48,127 nt of DNA from Pseudobutyrivibrio sp. Its GTDB lineage: Bacteria; Bacillota; Clostridia; Lachnospirales; Lachnospiraceae. A program made the position numbers and the translations under genes. A model generated the notes under the pieces. The model was not told the DNA's origin. It did not search any database and saw only the letters and a program-made list of their open reading frames with translations. Location of the stretch: positions 1-48,127 of the forward strand of contig JAIKWH010000032.1 in NCBI GenBank assembly GCA_024684955.1, written 5' to 3'. This document shows, one piece after another, positions 25,478 through 34,307 of the stretch; the first letter of the stretch is position 1; each line of letters begins with the position of its first letter.

Positions 25478-26659
25478 TTATTTCACATGAATAACTTCCA
25501 CGGAGTCAATAGCCTCCTGCATCAACTGGTCAATCTTTTCATCCAGCAAGTGCTCATGTTTTTCTATTACCTCAAGTTTTGGCTTAGTAACAGGATGCTT
25601 TGCTACAAATATTGTGCAGCAATCCTCATAAGGCAAAATTGAGGTCTCATATGTATCAATCTTTTCAGATATATCAACAATGTCCTGCTTATCAAAAGCT
25701 ATAAGTGGTCTGTAAACAGGAAGTGAACATACGGCATTGGTACAATTGAGGGACTGCATGGTCTGGCTGGCCACCTGCCCAATTGACTCGCCAGTGACAA
25801 GTCCAATACATCCATCCTCTTTTGCAAAGTGCTCAGCAAGTCTCATCATGTAGCGTCTCATAATGATTGTCAGTTCCTCGTGGGCGCAGGTCTGGTAGAT
25901 ATACATTTGGATATCGGTAAAGTTGACAATATGCAGGTCAATAGGACCAGAATATTTAGCCACTAAAGCAGCCAAATCTACTACCTTTTGCTTTGCCTGC
26001 TCTGATGTATAAGGTGGTGCATGGAAATATGTAGCAGACAGATTAACTCCACGCTTAGAAATCATATAGCCAGCAACTGGAGAATCAATGCCTCCAGACA
26101 AAAGGAGCATAGCCTTGCCTGCTGTGCCAACTGGCATGCCGTGAGGTCCTGGAATCTCAGTAGAATAGATAGAGATTTTTTCTCTCACCTCTACATTAAT
26201 CATCTTGTCTGGGTGATGAACATCAACTCTCATCTCAGGGAAGGCTGCAAGCAGTCTCTCTCCAACTGCAGCCGCTACCTCCATAGATGTCATTGGATAG
26301 TTTTTGTTTGCCCTCTTGCCAAAGACCTTGAAAGAGAAATTCTTGTCCTCAAATTCTCCATCAACATAGTCAACAACGGCCTGGGCCATATCATCGAATC
26401 CTGTGTCATCAACCACAACAGTAGGGCAAATTGCAGAAATACCAAAGACATGTTTGAGAGCATCTACTGCCTCATCAAAATCATAGTCCCCATCAACAGT
26501 GACAAAGACTCTTCCGCTTTGTTTTTCTACCTTAAAATCACCCTCCACTTTGGCCAGGGCAAACTTTATCTGGCGCACAAGAGCATCCTCAAATACATAC
26601 CTGTTTTTGCCCTTTACACCAATTTCAGAATACTTAATCAAAAAAGCCTGATAATTCAT
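25478..26659 (-). CDS. thiI: tRNA 4-thiouridine synthase ThiI
   Basis: ThiI activates uridine 8 of tRNA with ATP and inserts sulfur; it can also serve thiamine thiazole synthesis. The 393-residue protein has the N-terminal ferredoxin-like and THUMP domain (about 1-165) and the PP-loop LLLSGGIDSPVAGYM near residue 180, and ends after the ATP pyrophosphatase domain. The C-terminal rhodanese domain of E. coli ThiI is absent, as usual in Firmicutes, so sulfur must come directly from a cysteine desulfurase. That enzyme is encoded directly upstream, 36 bases away. This pairing matches ThiI-NifZ of B. subtilis. Confidence 0.96.
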   Translation of the reverse strand: MNYQAFLIKYSEIGVKGKNRYVFEDALVRQIKFALAKVEGDFKVEKQSGRVFVTVDGDYDFDEAVDALKHVFGISAICPTVVVDDTGFDDMAQAVVDYVDGEFEDKNFSFKVFGKRANKNYPMTSMEVAAAVGERLLAAFPEMRVDVHHPDKMINVEVREKISIYSTEIPGPHGMPVGTAGKAMLLLSGGIDSPVAGYMISKRGVNLSATYFHAPPYTSEQAKQKVVDLAALVAKYSGPIDLHIVNFTDIQMYIYQTCAHEELTIIMRRYMMRLAEHFAKEDGCIGLVTGESIGQVASQTMQSLNCTNAVCSLPVYRPLIAFDKQDIVDISEKIDTYETSILPYEDCCTIFVAKHPVTKPKLEVIEKHEHLLDEKIDQLMQEAIDSVEVIHVK

Positions 26660-26695
26660 ATAATCCTACTTTCAAACATTTATTTCAAACAGTCT

Positions 26696-27847
26696 CTACA
26701 ATACCATCATTGGCACCAATTTAGCAAGTGCAGAAATAGCAGCATCTATTTCCTCCACTGTATTCTCCGGGCAAAAAGAAAATCTAATAGTCTTTTCTAA
26801 AAGAGAACTATCTAGGCCAATGGCCTTTAGGGTGCTGCTAATGCCTGGTTTGTTAGAGGAGCAAGCACTGCCGGCAGATACCAAAATCCCGTAGTCATTC
26901 TCAAGACAGTTTAATATTACCTGAGCCTTTGTCCTGTTGCCCTGGATAGACACAGACACAATATGGGGAGCAGAATTTTGGTCTGTGTGACCATTTACTG
27001 ACAGGCCCTCTATGGCAGAAACGCCTTTGATAAAGCGGTCTCTAAGCATGTACATATGGTCTCTGTTTTTATCCAAATTCTCATAGCAAAGCTTTGCAGC
27101 CAGGCCTAGTCCTGCTATGGCAGGGACATTTTCTGTGCCAGATCTCATGCCCCTCTCGTGGCCACCGCCTAGTATCTGTGGCACCACCAATAGCCCGTCT
27201 TTAATATAAATAAAGCCAGACCCCTTTGGTCCGTGAATCTTGTGCCCACTGATGGTGAGAATATCTATGTTCATCTTTTTAGGGATGATTGTCATTTTGC
27301 CAAAAGCCTGAATTGCATCCACATGGAATGTGGCATTTGGATTTATCTTTTTAATAAGGGCACCTGCCTCAGCAATGGGCTCTAGGGCTCCAATCTCATT
27401 GTTGACCATCATAATGGATACGAGAATTGTATCCTCTCTAATGGAATTTTTTAATTCCTCCAGGTCAATGACACCATATTTATCAACAGACAGGTAAGTC
27501 ACCTCAAATCCCTGTTTTTCCAAGGCTTTGATAGGATTAAGCACAGAGGCATGCTCTATTTGTGTAGTAATGATATGGTTGCCCAGCCTCTTTTTTGCAT
27601 CGGCTGTACCCCTTATTGCCAGGTTGTTTCCCTCTGTTCCGCCTGAGGTAAAATAGATTTCCTTGTCCTTGCATTTTAGGATAGAGGCGATTTCCTTTCT
27701 AGCATTGTTTAAATAATCTCTGCCAATTTTTGCCCCAAACTGGTGGAGGGATGAAGGGTTGCCAAAATTGTCCTGGAGGCACTCTCTCATAATCTCCATT
27801 GAGGCGTCGCAACATCTAGTAGTAGCTGAATTGTCTAAGTATATCAT
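26696..27847 (-). CDS. Cysteine desulfurase (NifS/IscS class V, ThiI partner)
   Basis: The enzyme takes sulfur from cysteine as a persulfide using pyridoxal phosphate. The 383-residue protein starts MIYLDNSATTRC, has the PLP lysine in SGHKIHGPKGSG near residue 200, and the catalytic cysteine in VSAGSACSSNKPGISS near residue 325. No iscU follows; thiI does, so a dedicated role as ThiI sulfur donor (like NifZ) is more likely than general Fe-S assembly. The ATG lies in TAATG at the end of rsmE with GAGG before it, so translation is coupled. Confidence 0.93.
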   Translation of the reverse strand: MIYLDNSATTRCCDASMEIMRECLQDNFGNPSSLHQFGAKIGRDYLNNARKEIASILKCKDKEIYFTSGGTEGNNLAIRGTADAKKRLGNHIITTQIEHASVLNPIKALEKQGFEVTYLSVDKYGVIDLEELKNSIREDTILVSIMMVNNEIGALEPIAEAGALIKKINPNATFHVDAIQAFGKMTIIPKKMNIDILTISGHKIHGPKGSGFIYIKDGLLVVPQILGGGHERGMRSGTENVPAIAGLGLAAKLCYENLDKNRDHMYMLRDRFIKGVSAIEGLSVNGHTDQNSAPHIVSVSIQGNRTKAQVILNCLENDYGILVSAGSACSSNKPGISSTLKAIGLDSSLLEKTIRFSFCPENTVEEIDAAISALAKLVPMMVL

Positions 27848-28581
27848 TATTGTAATTCCTCACATCTAAGCATCAACATGCTAAGGGAGCATATTGCTGC
27901 AGTATCTGTCCTAAGTATTCTGTGTCCCAAGGAAATAAGTCTGGCCTCATCTTTTGCCATGTCAATTTCTGATGAATCAAAGCCACCCTCAGGACCAATT
28001 ATTACACCTATAGTCCGTCCACTTTTGATTTCTTCTAAGGCATCAAAAGTATCCTTCATTCCATTTTTGCTTTCGTATGGAAGGAGTATCATATCCAAAG
28101 ATTTAGCATATTCAAAGGCATCCTTAAAATTCATAATCTCATGAACATTGGGGATGATAGACCTTTTAGACTGCTGAGAGGCAGCCTTTGCAATGTTTTG
28201 ATACCTTTCCAGCCTGGTCTTTTTCTTTTTATCATCCAGTTTTACAATGCAATTTTTCATCTCCACTGGAATGATTTCATAGACCCCCAGTTCCACGCAT
28301 TTTTCTATGATGGTCTCCATCCTATCCCCCTTTGGGATAGCCTGGAATAGATAAATCCTGTTTGCTAACTCTGTGGAATCCACCTGGCTTTCAACTGACA
28401 CAATCAGCTCTTTGTCCTTGGTTTCCTCCACCAGGCATATGTAATTATTTCCTCCGCCTGTAGAGACTCTAATCTTTTCTCCTGCCTTTAGCCTGACCAC
28501 CTTTACAAGGTGATGGGCGTCTTGACCCGAGATGAGAAACTTTCCCTCTACTGGCTCTTCGTTAATAAATATTTGCTGCAC
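27847..28581 (-). CDS. rsmE: 16S rRNA m3U1498 methyltransferase
   Basis: RsmE methylates N3 of U1498 in 16S rRNA. The 244-residue protein has a PUA-like N-terminal domain (about 1-75) with QDAHHLVKVVRLKAGEKI and a SPOUT knot with IGVIIGPEGGFDSSEID and LGHRILRTDTAA, which bind SAM. The start is GTG at 28581, with GGGA upstream and only eight bases between it and the prmA stop. The prmA-rsmE order is widespread in Firmicutes. Confidence 0.95.
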   Translation of the reverse strand: MQQIFINEEPVEGKFLISGQDAHHLVKVVRLKAGEKIRVSTGGGNNYICLVEETKDKELIVSVESQVDSTELANRIYLFQAIPKGDRMETIIEKCVELGVYEIIPVEMKNCIVKLDDKKKKTRLERYQNIAKAASQQSKRSIIPNVHEIMNFKDAFEYAKSLDMILLPYESKNGMKDTFDALEEIKSGRTIGVIIGPEGGFDSSEIDMAKDEARLISLGHRILRTDTAAICSLSMLMLRCEELQ

Positions 28582-28589
28582 TTTTTTCC

Positions 28590-29543
28590 CTAATTCTTCC
28601 TGGCTGTAATGTTAACCCATTCTCCCTGGTAATTGATCTCTAAAATAGTAAGGCCAAGAGCCTCAAGGGCTTCCTTTACCTCATTCTCCTTGAAATCAAT
28701 AATTCCAGATGTGACAAGCAGTCCACCCTTTTTAAGGGTAGGTGGAATGGCCGCTGACATTCCAATAATAATATCTGCCAATATGTTGGCAACTACAATA
28801 TCGTATTTTTCGTAACCTACCTTGTCCTGCAAATCCTTGTCATCTGTGAGGTTGCCCACATAAAAGTCACCACAGGACCTGTCTATATGATTAACTGCAA
28901 AATTATCATAGGTAGATGAAATACAATCCTCATCTATGTCTGTGCCTACAACATGGCCTGCCCCCATTTTAAGGGCAATGATAGAAAGGATGCCAGAGCC
29001 GCAGCCCAGGTCTAAAACCCTATCCCCGTCCCTTAGATATTTCTTTAACTGTCTAATGCAGAGTTGGGTAGTCTCGTGTTTGCCTGTGCCAAAAGAAAGG
29101 CCTGGATCTATTTCAACAAAAATCTTTCCCTGGTCCTCTTTTGCAATTTCCTCCCAGGTAGGTTTGATTAAAATGTCATCGATATAGAAGGATTTGAAAA
29201 ACTCTTTCCAGTTGTTAATCCAATCCTCCTGCTTTGTAAGGGAAGAATCTATGGTTCCCTCCCCTATATCCATTGTGTCCTTTAAATCAGCGAGAGCAGA
29301 CTTTACCAAAAGAAGGGTAGACTCCTGGTCTTCCTCCTCTCCTAGATAAAATGAAACATAAGATATACCCTGATCCTCTGGGAGTGTAGGTTGCAATTCC
29401 TCGTATACCCCACCCTCCTTTTCGGTATTTGGCATAACATTGTTTTCAATCTCTACAGAAGTGATGCCCAGTTCGTAAAGGCTAGCAGAAACAAAATCCT
29501 CTGCCTCTGTAGTTGTTTTAATAGAATATTTAATCCAGTTCAT
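28590..29543 (-). CDS. prmA: Ribosomal protein L11 methyltransferase
   Basis: PrmA methylates lysines and the N-terminus of ribosomal protein L11. The 317-residue protein has an N-terminal substrate-recognition domain (about 1-100), the linker, and the SAM-binding domain with RVLDLGCGSGILSIIALKMGA, VGTDID and VANILADII, the PrmA-type NxxA motif. The ATG at 29543 is chosen because GAGGAAG precedes it and the protein then opens with MNWIKYSI, the family start; the longer frame to 29579 has no site. The gene sits in a run of translation genes. Confidence 0.95.
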   Translation of the reverse strand: MNWIKYSIKTTTEAEDFVSASLYELGITSVEIENNVMPNTEKEGGVYEELQPTLPEDQGISYVSFYLGEEEDQESTLLLVKSALADLKDTMDIGEGTIDSSLTKQEDWINNWKEFFKSFYIDDILIKPTWEEIAKEDQGKIFVEIDPGLSFGTGKHETTQLCIRQLKKYLRDGDRVLDLGCGSGILSIIALKMGAGHVVGTDIDEDCISSTYDNFAVNHIDRSCGDFYVGNLTDDKDLQDKVGYEKYDIVVANILADIIIGMSAAIPPTLKKGGLLVTSGIIDFKENEVKEALEALGLTILEINYQGEWVNITARKN

Positions 29544-29612
29544 AATCTTCCTCGTAAATCTCATTAAATAGAAAAACATATCAGGGATTACCTGATATGT
29601 AATTCAATAAAC

Positions 29613-30473
29613 CTATTTATTCTGTGCCTGTTTTGCAACAATTGAATCCTTTAAGTCAACACATTTGTCCTTAAGTTTGCGGGATGTGTTTGGTGAACCA
29701 ATAAGGCGGGCAATAATTTTCATTGCATCATCATATTTCTTGTAATATACAGACATGTTGGCAAGCATAAATTCAACTGCCTCAGAAGCCATACCGCAAT
29801 ATGGAGGTGTCTCTGTAGAGATAGCCTTCATAAATCCTTCGTAAGCCTGCTTGTAGAATCCGTCATACTCCTGCTTTACAAGAGCAATCTTTTCCTTGTT
29901 TGCCTCCTTGTCAGCCTCAAGTTCTTTCAACTGGGCTCTTCTAAGCCAAGCAATCTTTAGGCAAACATAAGCCTTTTCTGACATCTTGCCCTTCTTTTTC
30001 ATTGTACAAATAAGGGCTAATTTAAACTTTTCTACTGAATAGTCATAATCATAAATCTCAGGAAGAGTCTCATTCTGCTGTGGAACAAAACTAGGGCAAA
30101 ATTCATTTTTGATAAGTTTTGCTCTGGCTGTATCGATTTTAAGGAAGGTAGTGTCCAGGGCAGAATAGCCACAATTTGGGCATGACATAAAGTCGTATTT
30201 GCACTTGTCCACATACTGATAATTAGGTCTGAGATCAAAGTCTGGCTCCAGTCTCTTTAGTTTGGTAGCAAGCACTGACCTAATCTGGAAATCCCTGTCA
30301 CAAATAGGACATCTAATCTTTTTGTCTAAGATAAAATCCTTTTCAGTCTTTTCAACAGCCGCCTGAGCCGAACCATCAGCCCCAGTGGCTGCCTTGGCCT
30401 TTTCATCAGCTAAAATGTCTAAGTCTCCATCCATGGAAAAGCCAAACTTTTCCATGCCTGATAATAAATTCAT
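29613..30473 (-). CDS. DUF2225 zinc-site protein
   Basis: This 286-residue protein carries a DUF2225 domain. The N-terminal part holds two cysteine pairs: KIRCPICDRDFQ near residue 52 and FMSCPNCGYSAL near residue 97, which should bind zinc. The rest is mostly helical with TPR-like spacing (KFKLALICTMKKKG, AYVCLKIAWLRRAQLKELE, KAISTETPPYCG). Function is unknown. Its position between glnS and prmA, with small gaps, suggests cotranscription with translation genes. Confidence 0.8.
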   Translation of the reverse strand: MNLLSGMEKFGFSMDGDLDILADEKAKAATGADGSAQAAVEKTEKDFILDKKIRCPICDRDFQIRSVLATKLKRLEPDFDLRPNYQYVDKCKYDFMSCPNCGYSALDTTFLKIDTARAKLIKNEFCPSFVPQQNETLPEIYDYDYSVEKFKLALICTMKKKGKMSEKAYVCLKIAWLRRAQLKELEADKEANKEKIALVKQEYDGFYKQAYEGFMKAISTETPPYCGMASEAVEFMLANMSVYYKKYDDAMKIIARLIGSPNTSRKLKDKCVDLKDSIVAKQAQNK

Positions 30474-30493
30474 ATCAAAATCCTTTTCTAAAA

Positions 30494-32164
30494 CTACTGT
30501 TTGTCTGGTAACTTAAATGAACTTTTTAGGGAAACAATCCTGTTGAATACCAAAGCACCCTCTTTAGAGTCCTTTGAATCAACACAGAAAAATCCCTGTC
30601 TAACAAATTGGAATGAGTCGTAAGCCTTTGCATCAGAAAGTGATGGCTCAACAAGGCAATTTTTCAGAACAGTTAATGAGTTTGGATTAAGATTCAAACT
30701 TCCGTCCTCATTATACACTCCTTTTTCTTCGTCCACAATGTTTTCATAGAGGCGCACCTCTGCAGTAAGGGCCGTCTTTGCTGCTACCCAGTGGATTGTT
30801 CCCTTTACCTTGCGGCCATCAGGACTGTCTCCACCCTTTGTGGCTGGGTCGTATGTACAGTGGATGCAGGTGACATTACCATTGTCATCTGTCTCATAGC
30901 TGGTACATGTAACAAAGTAAGCATTCATGAGACGTACCTCGTTGCCAGGGAAGAGTCTAAAGTACTTCTTTGGTGGCTCGATCATAAAGTCGTCTCTATC
31001 AATATATAATTCCTTACCAAATGGCACCTGGCGGCTACCCAATTCTGGATTCTCCAAATTGTTAGGCGCATCTAGCCACTCTACGTCATCTGATGGGTAA
31101 TTGTCAATAACAAGTTTTACTGGGTCAAGGACTGCCATAACACGAGGCCTGCTTGTTTTAAGGTCCTCGCGAATACAGTACTCAAGCATTGCATAATCTG
31201 ATGAAGAATTTGCCTTTGACACACCAGAAAGCTCTACAAATTTGCGGATTGATGAAGGTGTAAAGCCACGGCGACGCAAGGCTGCAATGGATACAAGACG
31301 TGGGTCATCCCATCCGTCTACGATGCCTTCCTCAACCAGTTTTTTAATATATCTCTTACCTGTAACAACATTGGTAAGGTACATTTTTGCAAACTCAATC
31401 TGTCTAGGTGGATTCTTGAATCCTGCTGCTTTCACTACCCAGTCATAAAGAGGTCTGTGGTCCTCAAACTCCAATGTACAAATAGAATGGGTAATTCCCT
31501 CAAAAGCATCCTCAAGAGGATGGGCAAAGTCATACATAGGATAGATGCACCACTTGTCACCTGTATTGTGGTGAGTCATGTGGGCAACTCTGTAGATAAT
31601 TGGATCTCTCATGTTGATATTAGGAGATGCCATATCAATCTTTGCCCTAAGGGTGTGGCTACCATCCTCATACTTGCCATCTTTCATATCTGTAAACATC
31701 TGAAGGTTTTCCTCGATGCTACGGTTTCTGTTAGGGTCATCCTTGCCAGGGGTGTTAAAGTCTCCCCTGTACTCTCTCATTTCCTCTGCTGAAAGGTCTG
31801 ACACATATGCCATTCCCTTTTTAATCAATTCAACAGCCACCTCATACATTCTGTCAAAGTAATTTGATGCAAAATAAAGGTGGTCACCCCAATCGGCACC
31901 AAGCCACTGAATATCAGCCTTGATAGAATCGACAAACTCTTCCTTTTCCTTGGTAGGATTTGTGTCATCAAATCTCATGTGGAACTGGCCATTATATTCT
32001 TTAGCAAGACCATAGTTTAAGATAATAGACTTGGCATGGCCAATATGGAGATATCCATTTGGCTCTGGTGGGAAACGGGTACAGACATGGTCGTACACTC
32101 CCTCTGCCAAATCCTTATCGATCTCTAACTCGATAAAATTCTTGCTGTTATTTTCTTCGCTCAT
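30494..32164 (-). CDS. glnS: Glutaminyl-tRNA synthetase
   Basis: GlnRS attaches glutamine to tRNA-Gln. The 556-residue class I enzyme starts with a short acidic leader, then [17 protein letters not shown] (HIGH motif), the [15 protein letters not shown] segment that separates GlnRS from Glu[22 protein letters not shown], and an anticodon-binding C-terminal half. The KMSKR-type loop reads [12 protein letters not shown], so only the KR pair is kept. Its presence implies direct Gln-tRNA charging rather than only the GatCAB route. The ribosome site AAGGGA lies about 12 bases from the ATG. Confidence 0.96.
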   Translation of the reverse strand: MSEENNSKNFIELEIDKDLAEGVYDHVCTRFPPEPNGYLHIGHAKSIILNYGLAKEYNGQFHMRFDDTNPTKEKEEFVDSIKADIQWLGADWGDHLYFASNYFDRMYEVAVELIKKGMAYVSDLSAEEMREYRGDFNTPGKDDPNRNRSIEENLQMFTDMKDGKYEDGSHTLRAKIDMASPNINMRDPIIYRVAHMTHHNTGDKWCIYPMYDFAHPLEDAFEGITHSICTLEFEDHRPLYDWVVKAAGFKNPPRQIEFAKMYLTNVVTGKRYIKKLVEEGIVDGWDDPRLVSIAALRRRGFTPSSIRKFVELSGVSKANSSSDYAMLEYCIREDLKTSRPRVMAVLDPVKLVIDNYPSDDVEWLDAPNNLENPELGSRQVPFGKELYIDRDDFMIEPPKKYFRLFPGNEVRLMNAYFVTCTSYETDDNGNVTCIHCTYDPATKGGDSPDGRKVKGTIHWVAAKTALTAEVRLYENIVDEEKGVYNEDGSLNLNPNSLTVLKNCLVEPSLSDAKAYDSFQFVRQGFFCVDSKDSKEGALVFNRIVSLKSSFKLPDKQ

Positions 32165-32212
32165 TATATATAAATTCCCTTCTATTATTATTGAGTTTTA
32201 ATGCCCACAAAA

Positions 32213-33079
32213 TTATTTAACATGGGAGTGGGTAAAAAGGTGGTCAGAGCAATATTCGTAATTGCCATTGCACTTGCTACAAAATCTAAAGTCTAACTCT
32301 GGATTGGTAATCTCTGTGCGACCACATACAGCACATTTATGTCTGGCAATAGGTGTGCCATCCCTGTACTGTGTAGGAGGTGGTGTGGCAGCCCTTCTAA
32401 ACTCTGCCCTCCTATGAATGTCTCTAGGATTAAACCGAGACAAATCCCTCTTTGTCATCAAGAAAAAGATAACGAAATTAAGCAGGGAGGCAATTACTGG
32501 AATTGCTGCAAAATATGCCCCCGCATTAATATACTGGAACAACTCTATTCCAATCATCACAAGATAAAAAACCGACATCCACTTCATCTTGATTGGAATA
32601 ATAAAATATAGCATAACCTGCATATCTGGAAAACATAAAGAAAATGCCAGGAAAATAGACAAATTAATATAGTTTGTACTGATGAAGTCACCAATGCCAG
32701 TGATTGGACCTCCACCATAAATTGCATATGTAAGAAAAGCTCCAATAATAGTAAAAAGCATTCCTCCAAAGATATATACATTAAAACGGAATGCTCCCCA
32801 AGTCCTCTCCAAGGCTGATCCCAATTGATAATACAAAAGGAACATAAAAATAGCCCAAAACAGACTATAAGACGGAGGCATAAGCACCCAAGTAACCAGT
32901 CTCCAAACCTGTCCTCTGAGAATGTAATATGGCTCAAGAGTCAAAAAGCCAATATAGTTAACACCGGTAAATCTAGTGCCAAATTCCAAAAGGTATCCAA
33001 TTACATATCCTCCAAGCAAATAAATAATCAAATTATTAATTGCATATCTTCCAAATTTTTTCTCTAATTTATCTAGCAA
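32213..33079 (-). CDS. Rhomboid-like membrane protein with C-terminal zinc finger
   Basis: This 288-residue protein has about six membrane helices (about 15-210). The first loop reads GQVWRLVTWVLMP and the following helix LGSALERTWGAFRFNVY, both typical of rhomboids. The catalytic GxSG serine motif and the helix-6 histidine are not seen: the aligned region reads NYINLSIFLAFSLCFPD. It is therefore probably a Derlin-like pseudoprotease. A basic linker leads to a C-terminal cysteine/histidine cluster (CAVCG, CSKC, then C and HSH within about 40 residues), a probable zinc finger on the cytoplasmic side. The start is TTG at 33079 after GGAG. It lies upstream of glnS; a promoter lies at 33124-33153. 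Confidence 0.7.
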   Translation of the reverse strand: MLDKLEKKFGRYAINNLIIYLLGGYVIGYLLEFGTRFTGVNYIGFLTLEPYYILRGQVWRLVTWVLMPPSYSLFWAIFMFLLYYQLGSALERTWGAFRFNVYIFGGMLFTIIGAFLTYAIYGGGPITGIGDFISTNYINLSIFLAFSLCFPDMQVMLYFIIPIKMKWMSVFYLVMIGIELFQYINAGAYFAAIPVIASLLNFVIFFLMTKRDLSRFNPRDIHRRAEFRRAATPPPTQYRDGTPIARHKCAVCGRTEITNPELDFRFCSKCNGNYEYCSDHLFTHSHVK

Positions 33080-33123
33080 GTTAACTCCTCCATATACTTT
33101 TATATATACTCATAGACTTTAAG

Positions 33124-33153
33124 ATTATAAACCCAAACCCTTAATTTTTTCAA
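33124..33153 (-). promoter_or_regulatory. Promoter upstream of the rhomboid-like gene and glnS run
   Basis: On the minus strand TTGAAA (33153-33148) and the consensus TATAAT (33129-33124) are 18 bases apart. It is the only clear promoter found for the run of genes from 33079 down to thiI. Confidence 0.6.
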
Positions 33154-33191
33154 TATCAAAAGCGAGGGTCTGGAGGCTGGGACGCTAGTAT

Positions 33192-33497
33192 TTAGACCAG
33201 CAGGAGTTCGGAAAAGAACACAACAAGGCAGCAGATTACGGCTACCCTGAATAGGCTTTGGTTAAACCAGGCGGCTACTGTACCGCAGATGAGGGCGAGA
33301 AAACCTGATATTTTGCTTTGGGTAGCATTTGTGATGGCTGGAAAAGTCATAACAGCCAAGGTCACATATGGAACATAGTATAGAAAGGATTTAACAAAGC
33401 GGTTTTTAATTGGCTTTCTAAAGATTGTCATAGGCAGGGCTCTAATCAAAAAAGATACGAGGGCCGCTGTGATTATATATACGTATACGTTATTCAT
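33192..33497 (-). CDS. azlD: AzlD-family branched-chain amino acid export subunit
   Basis: AzlD is the small membrane partner of AzlC; together they export branched-chain amino acids or analogues. The 101-residue protein has about four short helices and the family opening VYIITAALVSFLIRALPMTIFR, then YVPYVTLAVMTFPAI. Starting at the ATG at 33497 places GGAGG nine bases upstream; the ATG at 33506 would lie against that site. It overlaps the azlC stop by eight bases, so the two are translationally coupled. Confidence 0.9.
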   Translation of the reverse strand: MNNVYVYIITAALVSFLIRALPMTIFRKPIKNRFVKSFLYYVPYVTLAVMTFPAITNATQSKISGFLALICGTVAAWFNQSLFRVAVICCLVVFFSELLLV

Positions 33498-34239
33498 CTG
33501 CATCATCCTCCTGACTTGGTCTAGGGCAAAGAATTGCTACCACTGAGGCAATCACTACTGTAAGGATAATCGTCCTGGTGCCCTCTGATATTGATGCCGT
33601 AATAGGCAGAACTGATGCCAGGTAAGAAAGGATGAAGCAGATAATAATAGTAATTGCTACCACCCTGTTTTTTCTTGCCGCCGGCATGATAACTGCCAAA
33701 AACATGCCATATAGTGCAACGGAAAAAGCGCTAACCAAATTAACAGGCATAATCTCTCCTGCCACAATGCCAAGACTGGTGCCCAAGGCCCAGGCCGGTG
33801 TAGAAATGGATATAGCCCCATAATTGTAGTAGGGATTGAGATAGCCTGGCCTAGAGATGGAAATGGCAAAGATCTCGTCTGTCACACCAAAGGCTGCTCC
33901 CACCCTGTGGATGAGAGGAGTATCCTCCTTTACCTTTTGGCTGAGGGCTGTGGACATGAGCATGTATCTGGCATTACAAACCAGAGTCATTATTGCTACC
34001 TCCACATAGGAAGCCCCTGCAGCAATCAGGGTATATATGGCATATTCTCCAGCACTGGCCCTGTTTAAAGCAGAGGATATAAAGCCCTGGAAAGGGGTAA
34101 GCCCTGCAGTCTTTGCAATGATACCCAGGGAAAAAGCCACTGCAAAATATCCAAGGGCTATTGGGATTCCATCCTTGAGTCCCTGGCCAAAGGCTGTCTT
34201 TTTGCTAATATTGTAAGTATTTTTGTACCAATTATTCAT
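33490..34239 (-). CDS. azlC: AzlC-family branched-chain amino acid export protein
   Basis: AzlC is the main membrane subunit of the AzlCD (YgaZH-type) exporter. The 249-residue protein has about seven or eight helices and the family segments KDGIPIALGYFAVAFSLGI, GASYVEVAIMTLVCNARYML and GVTDEIFAI. Substrate specificity cannot be read, but the ilvC-ilvN genes lie 1.3 kb away on the same strand, which agrees with branched-chain amino acids. The acidic tail ends in EDDADE. The ribosome site before the ATG is weak. No Lrp-type regulator lies next to it. Confidence 0.9.
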   Translation of the reverse strand: MNNWYKNTYNISKKTAFGQGLKDGIPIALGYFAVAFSLGIIAKTAGLTPFQGFISSALNRASAGEYAIYTLIAAGASYVEVAIMTLVCNARYMLMSTALSQKVKEDTPLIHRVGAAFGVTDEIFAISISRPGYLNPYYNYGAISISTPAWALGTSLGIVAGEIMPVNLVSAFSVALYGMFLAVIMPAARKNRVVAITIIICFILSYLASVLPITASISEGTRTIILTVVIASVVAILCPRPSQEDDADE

Positions 34240-34307
34240 AATTAATTCACTAAAATCTTTCTCAATAATGTAAAATAATAATTAGGATTAAGAATTGGAG
34301 GAATGAT

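Noticed and set aside
26021-26800. Plus-strand open frame of 259 codons opposite thiI and the cysteine desulfurase gene
   Set aside because: It is the mirror of two well-supported genes, has Cys/His/Ile-rich antisense composition and no ribosome site.
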